Below, piece after piece: positions 1-3,727 of a stretch of DNA of 6,359 nucleotides (the first letter of the stretch is position 1; every line of letters begins with the position of its first letter). The translations under genes and the position numbers were made by a program. Under the pieces are notes generated by a model. That model was not told the origin of the DNA and did no database searches. It saw only the letters and a list, made by a program, of their open reading frames with translations. Origin of the DNA: Deltaproteobacteria bacterium (GTDB lineage: Bacteria; Desulfobacterota; Desulfobulbia; Desulfobulbales; UBA5123). Where the stretch lies: NCBI GenBank assembly GCA_021788685.1, contig JAJYKH010000162.1, positions 1 to 6,359 on the forward strand, read 5' to 3'.

Positions 1-21
1 CTCGGGTACGCGAACAGGCCG

Positions 22-49
22 CTGACAAAGCAGATTCGGTGCCTGTGAT
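22..49 (+). promoter_or_regulatory. candidate sigma-70-type promoter for the first gene
   Basis: CTGACA at 22-27 matches five of six bases of the -35 consensus. It is followed after 16 bases by TGTGAT at 44-49, which matches four of six bases of the -10 consensus. A transcript would start near 56 and give a leader of about 35 bases before the start codon at 91. The -10 element is poor and no upstream gene end is certain, so this is only a candidate. Confidence 0.25.
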
Positions 50-90
50 CGCTTACCTGCGATTCCAACCAGCTTGCGGGAGGAGCGGCC

Positions 91-825
91 ATGCAGTGGC
101 TTATCCCGGTGATAACGGCGTTGTGGGGCGTCTGGAAGTGGTCGAGCGAGCATGACCGGGAGCGCCTCAAGGAGCGGTCGCGGCAGATGGCCCTCTATGT
201 CAACCCGTTCCTTTCCGCTTCCGAAGACCTGCAGAGCCGGATCTACCATATCCTGCATCTGAACGGCCTGCGCTTTCTGAAGGAGCGCTACCCGGATGGC
301 ATCTATGCCGAAGAGACCCTCTATCTCATGGTCCGCTGGTTCGGCTGGTTTTCCACCGTGCTCCGCTACGGACCCTATACCAAGGACCCGATCATGATCC
401 GGCTGGCCGAGGCGGTGCGCAACGCCTTCGCCTCGCCTGACTACCCGGTGGGGCCGTTCACCTTCCTGCGGCCGGAGCAGAAGACCCTGGGCAAGATGGT
501 GATGGACCGTTACCAGGGGCAGTACGGCATCGAGCTCGATACCATCTCCTGGTCCGATTTCATGGCCCAGCTCAAGTCGCCGCCCCTGGCGGACGACAGG
601 GTCATCCAGCAGAGCCTGCAGATCCTGCGGCAGGCCACCGACGCGGCGAGCATTCCCGGCCGGGAACGATTGGCCGAGGCCCAGAGCCGGTTGGTCGACC
701 TCCTGTACTACGTGGAGGCCAGGGAAGGGTTCACCCTCTTTCCGGGCGGCGTGCGGAAGAAATGCTTCAGGCCCGCCGTTCAGCTCCCCGGGGGCGGCCG
801 CCCCGCCGCCCTCCCCGCCTCCTGA
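91..825 (+). CDS. membrane-anchored protein of unknown function
   Basis: I do not recognise a named family for this 244-residue protein. The start is well supported: GGGAGGAG at 78-85 lies five bases before the ATG. Residues 2-17 are hydrophobic and Trp-rich and form one likely membrane segment. A strongly charged stretch follows (residues 20-32, many Arg, Lys and Glu), so by the positive-inside rule the body is probably cytoplasmic. Residues 35-100 are rich in aromatic and Leu residues and look helical (NPFLSASEDLQSRIYHIL, then a Trp/Phe-rich patch near 83-88 and RYGPYTKDP). A second conserved-looking block is FTFLRPEQKTLGKMVMDRY at 123-141. The last 25 residues are Gly/Pro/Ala-rich and probably disordered. 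They are encoded by GC-rich DNA containing a 14-bp palindrome (791-804), so a frameshifted or extended tail is possible. The N-terminal segment is too short and lacks the layout for a cleaved signal peptide. It is a real gene by ribosome binding site and composition; its function is unknown. Confidence 0.8.
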   Translation: MQWLIPVITALWGVWKWSSEHDRERLKERSRQMALYVNPFLSASEDLQSRIYHILHLNGLRFLKERYPDGIYAEETLYLMVRWFGWFSTVLRYGPYTKDPIMIRLAEAVRNAFASPDYPVGPFTFLRPEQKTLGKMVMDRYQGQYGIELDTISWSDFMAQLKSPPLADDRVIQQSLQILRQATDAASIPGRERLAEAQSRLVDLLYYVEAREGFTLFPGGVRKKCFRPAVQLPGGGRPAALPAS

Positions 826-844
826 CAAAAAGCGATGCCAGCGT

Positions 845-907
845 TCAGCCGTCAGCACATCGAGAGGCCTGCAGGTTTTATCGTCCCCAGATGCCGCTGA
901 GGGCTGA
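845..907. repeat. spaced inverted repeat in the intergenic gap
   Basis: TCAGCCGTCAGC at 845-856 is complementary to GCTGAGGGCTGA at 896-907 in 11 of 12 positions. The arms are separated by 39 bases that include the palindrome CCTGCAGG. Each arm also contains a short internal repeat of the form TCAGC/GCTGA. No T-tract follows the second arm, so it is not a classic intrinsic terminator, although it could fold in the mRNA 3' end of the upstream gene. It resembles short dispersed intergenic repeats, which cannot be tested from this window. Confidence 0.5.
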
Positions 908-967
908 CTGACAACTCCCTATCAACAGTGCCCGGCCCCTGCGGCCCCGCTCTTTCCGCCATCACGG

Positions 968-985
968 CGCCTTTCCGAAAAGGTG
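968..985 (+). other. small hairpin upstream of the J-domain gene
   Basis: CCTTT at 970-974 pairs with AAAGG at 979-983 around a CCGA loop. Two more pairs (C68-G85 and a G-T wobble, at 968-969 and 984-985) extend the stem to seven. No T-tract follows. It lies about 90 bases before the start codon at 1076 and may be part of the leader. I found no convincing -35/-10 pair in 826-1075; TATCAT at 1020-1025 could be a -10 element but has no good -35 partner. Confidence 0.3.
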
Positions 986-1075
986 AGCCCAACCGTCCAC
1001 ATCCCCGCGCCGTTTGGGGTATCATAAAAAAGAACAGCTGCAGACGCGCCGATTCCCCTCTGCCCAGGTGGTGCC

Positions 1076-2086
1076 ATGTATCTTGCGCAACGGGTCATCG
1101 ACGGCAGCCTTCATTACACGCTCAGCCGCTCCTACGAGGAGAACGGCTGGTGGCAAAGCGAAGACCTCATCGACCTGGGCCCGGAGCCCGCCTGCTTCGT
1201 GAAGGGGTGCGCGGAGGGGGGCTTCTCGGTGGACGCGGCGATCGCGGAGGCGCTCCGGGGGCGGGGCGCGGCGGCCGGCCCGGGGGAGCTGGAAGAGCTG
1301 TTCCTCCCCTTTGCCCCCGCCCATCTCCGGGAGGTCCGCCAGCGCTGGTGGCAGCGCCCCTCCCGCCGCCCGCGCCGGGTCCGGCTGCTTCCGCCCCATC
1401 GGAAGCGGCTTGAGGCCCAGGTTGGACTGTTCGACCGCAGGCGGCTCTGGTATCTGACCACCGGCGCCACCGATCTCGCCACCATCGGCCTGGTGCCTAT
1501 CGAAGCCTTTGTGGTGCTCGGCGACAAGTCCCGGGACGAGATCGAGCAGTATCTCCTGGCCCGCGAGCAGCGGCTCGACCCGGCCGGCCACCGGCGGTAC
1601 CTCTTCGCCATCTTCAACCTCCAGCACTGGTTCATCTACCTGCAGGGCCGGAGCATGCCCCCGGAGCTGGACCGCCCCTATCTCGACCAGCTCTTCCTCG
1701 ACGAGCTCTGCCGGGTCAACGGCGACCCCCGGTTCTGGATGCGGGACGATCCCCCCTGGCAGCTCCACCCGCATCTGACCCGCTACGCGACCATGTACTT
1801 CGATGCCGATTGGGATTGGGACCCCTTCCGGGAAGAGGACTATGCCCGGGGGCGGGGCGCGGGGGAGGAGCGGCGCGCCCGGCGGCAAGGGGCGGATGAC
1901 AGCGGCGAGGCGGATGCGCTCTTCGGCAGGTCCATGGGCGAGCTGCGCGCCATGTCGCGGCATGAGCTCACTCAGCTTTACAAGAAGCGGGCTCTTCAGC
2001 TCCACCCGGACCACGGGGGCGATCCGGAGCAGTTCGTGCTGCTGACCCAGGCCTTCGAGGCTCTGCTGGCGGAATGTGAACGCTGA
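1076..2086 (+). CDS. J-domain (DnaJ-like) protein with a long unknown N-terminal region
   Basis: This 336-residue protein carries a J-domain module at its extreme C-terminus, about residues 288-332. Helix II is basic (LYKKRALQL, 301-309), the loop has the invariant HPD triad at 310-312 (HPDHGGD), and helix III follows (FVLLTQAFEALL). The protein ends there, so the domain lacks helix IV. HPD and the basic patch are the known contacts that stimulate Hsp70 (DnaK) ATPase, so a co-chaperone role is likely. It is not DnaJ itself: there is no Gly/Phe region, no zinc-finger CxxCxGxG repeats and no DnaJ C-terminal domain. Residues 1-250 are of unknown function, with a short N-terminal block (HYTLSRSYEENGWW, DLIDLGPEPACFV), a very basic stretch at 91-111, and a block rich in aromatic and acidic residues (DADWDWDPF, 243-250). 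An Arg/Gly-rich linker (255-275) joins it to the J domain. This N-terminal part probably recruits a client. The start is supported by AGGTGG at 1066-1071. The gene converges on the PilZ gene. Confidence 0.88.
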   Translation: MYLAQRVIDGSLHYTLSRSYEENGWWQSEDLIDLGPEPACFVKGCAEGGFSVDAAIAEALRGRGAAAGPGELEELFLPFAPAHLREVRQRWWQRPSRRPRRVRLLPPHRKRLEAQVGLFDRRRLWYLTTGATDLATIGLVPIEAFVVLGDKSRDEIEQYLLAREQRLDPAGHRRYLFAIFNLQHWFIYLQGRSMPPELDRPYLDQLFLDELCRVNGDPRFWMRDDPPWQLHPHLTRYATMYFDADWDWDPFREEDYARGRGAGEERRARRQGADDSGEADALFGRSMGELRAMSRHELTQLYKKRALQLHPDHGGDPEQFVLLTQAFEALLAECER

Positions 2087-2152
2087 GGGGTCAGGATGCG
2101 CCAGAGGGAGCGGAGCGGTTCCGGCCGGCGCGGATGCGCCTGTCAGTCAGAT

Positions 2153-2166
2153 GAGAATCGATTCTC
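2153..2166. repeat. perfect 14-bp palindrome between convergent genes
   Basis: GAGAATCGATTCTC is a perfect dyad with no loop. It sits between the stop codons of the J-domain gene (2086) and the PilZ gene (2202). Its look recalls metal-regulator (Fur-type) half-sites, but the spacing is not the usual one and neither adjacent gene starts here, so an operator role is doubtful. No T-tract follows on either strand. A shorter hairpin lies nearby, GGCGC at 2127-2131 pairing with GCGCC at 2136-2140. Confidence 0.45.
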
Positions 2167-2201
2167 GACGCAAGGGAGAGGGAGCTACGGGAAAAGGGAG
2201 A

Positions 2202-2573
2202 TCAGCAGTTTTCTTCCAGCGCCAGAAGCTCGTGGAGCTGGCTGCGCTGCTCCGCGGACAGCTCGCCGAAGGCCATGGCGACCACCCGGGTGGAGGTGCT
2301 CGCAAAAGGCAGCGGCTCTTCCTCCCGCTCGGCCACCATGGTTACCGGCAGCTCCTGAAGATAGACATTCCGGTCGGTCAGCATGATGTCCACCCGGTGG
2401 TGGCCGGCGGCGACCTGCTCGCCGTCGGCCAGATAGCGGAACGCCACTCTTTCGGGGGTGATGTCCACAAGCTGCCCCAGCTTGAGGGGCTCGGATTGGA
2501 CAATGACGAAGGCGCGTTCGCTCAGGCGGCACCTGGGGTGCTTTCTCCTTTCGGTTTTTGTGTGGCCCGGCAT
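2202..2573 (-). CDS. PilZ-domain protein, probably c-di-GMP related
   Basis: This small 123-residue protein is essentially one PilZ domain. The N-terminal block has ERRKHPR (residues 8-14), giving the RxxxR motif (R10, R14) that binds c-di-GMP. The second motif, normally D/NxSxxG, is here DITPER (37-42): D is kept, S is conservatively T, and the final G is R. Binding could therefore be weakened or changed. The rest follows the PilZ pattern of beta strands (VDIMLTDRNVYLQELPVTMV, 61-80) and a C-terminal helix, FGELSAEQRSQLHELL (102-117). There is no output domain or membrane segment, so it is probably a soluble cytoplasmic effector acting by protein contact. A longer open frame begins at 2657, but the ATG at 2573 is preferred: AAGGAG lies five bases upstream, RRKHPR then starts near residue 9 as is usual, and the sigma-54 promoter at 2624-2639 lies inside the longer frame. 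It is monocistronic, on the strand opposite to the J-domain gene. Confidence 0.85.
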   Translation of the reverse strand: MPGHTKTERRKHPRCRLSERAFVIVQSEPLKLGQLVDITPERVAFRYLADGEQVAAGHHRVDIMLTDRNVYLQELPVTMVAEREEEPLPFASTSTRVVAMAFGELSAEQRSQLHELLALEENC

Positions 2574-2578
2574 GGGAT

Positions 2579-2584
2579 CTCCTT
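2579..2584 (-). promoter_or_regulatory. ribosome binding site that fixes the PilZ start
   Basis: On the - strand AAGGAG is followed by five bases and then the ATG at 2573. It is one of the best Shine-Dalgarno matches in the window. It rules against the upstream in-frame start at 2657, which has no comparable signal. Confidence 0.8.
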
Positions 2585-2623
2585 CATAATATTCTGGGCG
2601 GCGATTCGTCAGGGGTATCGCAT

Positions 2624-2639
2624 AGCAAGGAGTGGGCCA
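2624..2639 (-). promoter_or_regulatory. sigma-54 (RpoN) -24/-12 promoter of the PilZ gene
   Basis: The - strand reads TGGCCCACTCCTTGCT. Compared with the known sigma-54 consensus TGGCACG-N4-TTGCW, it has the invariant GG and GC pairs with exactly ten bases between them, plus the full TTGC of the -12 element. Mismatches occur at the A of GGCAC and the following G. Transcription would start near 2613 and give a leader of about 40 bases with the ribosome binding site in the right place. Sigma-54 promoters need an enhancer-binding ATPase activator, so the gene is probably switched on by a specific response regulator. The distance and element fit are good; no activator gene is in the window. Confidence 0.65.
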
Positions 2640-2658
2640 TCTCTGACGGAGAGCCAAA

Positions 2659-2684
2659 GTTGGTGTTTCCGGAACGCACCCAAC
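2659..2684. repeat. imperfect dyad upstream of the sigma-54 promoter, possible activator site
   Basis: Around the palindrome TTCCGGAA (2667-2674) the flanks continue the symmetry with small offsets: GTTGGTG on the left against CACCCAAC on the right. The centre is about 58 bases upstream of the predicted transcription start at 2613. That is nearer than the usual sites for enhancer-binding proteins but possible. Which protein would bind is unknown. Confidence 0.4.
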
Positions 2685-2817
2685 GATCCATTCCGTAATG
2701 CGGGGGCCAGCTTGCTTGCGGCATAGGCCAAGAAAGAACCGGAAAAGAGGAGGGACCCCGGAGATCGGCCCTGTTCCCAGACCTGCGAAAAAAATTGCAC
2801 ACCGCCGTTGCCGGGAG

Positions 2818-2869
2818 AAAAAAATTTCAGGGACAAACGGTCCACTGCCGGTGGACGGCGCGGACCCTG
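2818..2869 (-). terminator. likely intrinsic terminator of the glycosylase-like gene
   Basis: On the - strand, 20 bases after the stop codon at 2889, CAGGG (2869-2865) pairs with CCCTG (2832-2828). Inside it GTCCAC (2856-2851) pairs with GTGGAC (2845-2840) around a five-base loop. Unpaired bases separate the two stems. The outer stem is followed by AAA and then seven T (2824-2818). The internal loop makes the fold less than ideal, but position and T-tract fit an end for this transcription unit. Confidence 0.5.
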
Positions 2870-2888
2870 GCAGCGCGGGGGCCGGCCC

Positions 2889-3632
2889 TCAGCGCCGGAG
2901 CTGTTTTTGGATCGCCTGGAGGTCGAGCCAGGCGGCTTTCTTCATCTCCGGGTTCTTGAGCAGGAAGGCGGGGTGGAAGGTCGGCAGGAGAGGCAGATCG
3001 TGGAAGCTGCGCAGGCGGCCCCGGAGGGCGAAGAGAGGCTGCTTGCTGCGGAGCAGGGTGGCGGCGGCAAGCGGACCCATGGAGCAGATGACCCGGGGGG
3101 CGGCGGCCGCGATCTCCCGGCGCAGGAGGGCGAGGCAGCTCTCCAGCTCCCCAGGGGCGGGCTCCCGGTCCAGGGGGCACTTCAGGAGGGAGGTGACGTG
3201 GACCGTTTCCGGATGCAGGCTGATGGCGGCGAGCATCTTGGCCAGCAGCTCGGCCGCGGGGCCGGCCACCGGGGCGGAGCCATCGCCCGGCGGATCGACC
3301 ACCACCAGCAGCCCCGAATCGACGCCGCCCGCGCCGTGGATCCGTGCCGGTTTTTCGCCGCAGGCACACTGGCGGCAACCCTCTACCTCTTCCCGGAGCG
3401 CCGCCAGGGAGGTCACGGGTGCGGCCGCCTCCGGCTCCCGTCGGAGCGGAGATGGCCGCTGTTTGCGGCTCCCCGGGCCGGCAGCCATTTTCTTGCCCGC
3501 CCCGGAATCCGGCCCCCGGAGAAAAGCCTCCACTGCCGCCGACCGGGGGAGCCCGTCCAGCCCAAGCCCCTGGTGGAAAGCCAGGAGGTCCCTGGTCTGC
3601 TGGAGAAGGCGGATGATTTCCTGATCGGACAT
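2889..3632 (-). CDS. uracil-DNA-glycosylase superfamily protein (family 4-like), divergent active site
   Basis: This 247-residue protein belongs to the UDG superfamily, closest to the Fe-S family 4 enzymes that remove uracil from DNA in base-excision repair. The UDG part begins near residue 80. The four cluster cysteines appear conserved: C86 and C89 (CxxC), C152 (in TSLLKC) and C166. The C-terminal motif LPTFHPAFLL (216-225) holds the typical HPA with H220. The first motif, normally GEAPG, is VDPPG (112-116), so the usual Gly-Glu is replaced by Val-Asp. The following loop (SAPVAGPAAELLAKML) is a short version of the usual GxPFVGxAGxLL block. Activity may be reduced or changed. Residues 1-70 form an N-terminal extension: a helix (MSDQEIIRLLQQTRDLLAFH), then a basic low-complexity linker. 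Such extensions occur in related deltaproteobacterial proteins. The start at 3632 is chosen because the family-like N-terminal helix begins there; the open frame runs on to 4220 but overlaps the next gene. The ribosome binding site is weak (GAGTGG). Confidence 0.85.
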   Translation of the reverse strand: MSDQEIIRLLQQTRDLLAFHQGLGLDGLPRSAAVEAFLRGPDSGAGKKMAAGPGSRKQRPSPLRREPEAAAPVTSLAALREEVEGCRQCACGEKPARIHGAGGVDSGLLVVVDPPGDGSAPVAGPAAELLAKMLAAISLHPETVHVTSLLKCPLDREPAPGELESCLALLRREIAAAAPRVICSMGPLAAATLLRSKQPLFALRGRLRSFHDLPLLPTFHPAFLLKNPEMKKAAWLDLQAIQKQLRR

Positions 3633-3668
3633 GGCACCACTCGGGGCGGAAGGAAGGGAGCGGCTTGC

Positions 3669-3697
3669 AGTAAACCTCGCGGCGGCCCGGAGGGCAA
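3669..3697 (-). promoter_or_regulatory. candidate internal promoter for the glycosylase-like gene
   Basis: On the - strand TTGCCC (3697-3692) and TTTACT (3674-3669) are 17 bases apart. Each matches four of six bases of the sigma-70 consensus. Transcription would begin near 3662, about 30 bases before the start codon. Elements this weak arise often by chance, and the gene could equally be read through from the upstream fusion gene 95 bases away. Confidence 0.25.
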
Positions 3698-3727
3698 CGG
3701 AAAACGGTGCCGTCCCGGCTGCGGATG

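Noticed and set aside
1..48. C-terminal end of an upstream gene on the + strand
   Set aside because: One frame stops at 46-48 and another runs past the start of the next gene; too little sequence is present to decide whether either is coding.
791..804. 14-bp palindrome GGGGCGGCCGCCCC as a regulatory site
   Set aside because: It lies inside the coding tail of the first gene in extremely GC-rich DNA, where such palindromes arise easily.
1022..2014. 330-residue open frame on the - strand opposite the J-domain gene
   Set aside because: The composition (many Pro, Gly, Ala and Arg residues) and the absence of domain motifs fit a high-GC shadow. The + strand frame has a ribosome binding site and the HPD motif.
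2574..2657. Longer PilZ frame starting at 2657
   Set aside because: It lies upstream of the predicted transcription start, lacks a ribosome binding site, and places the PilZ motif unusually far from the N-terminus.
2076..2726. 216-residue open frame on the + strand opposite the PilZ gene
   Set aside because: It overlaps the J-domain stop and runs through the sigma-54 promoter region; no motif or ribosome binding site supports it.
2574..2888. c-di-GMP (GEMM) riboswitch upstream of the PilZ gene
   Set aside because: I looked for the conserved GEMM core pieces and did not find them; the leader from the predicted start is only about 40 bases.
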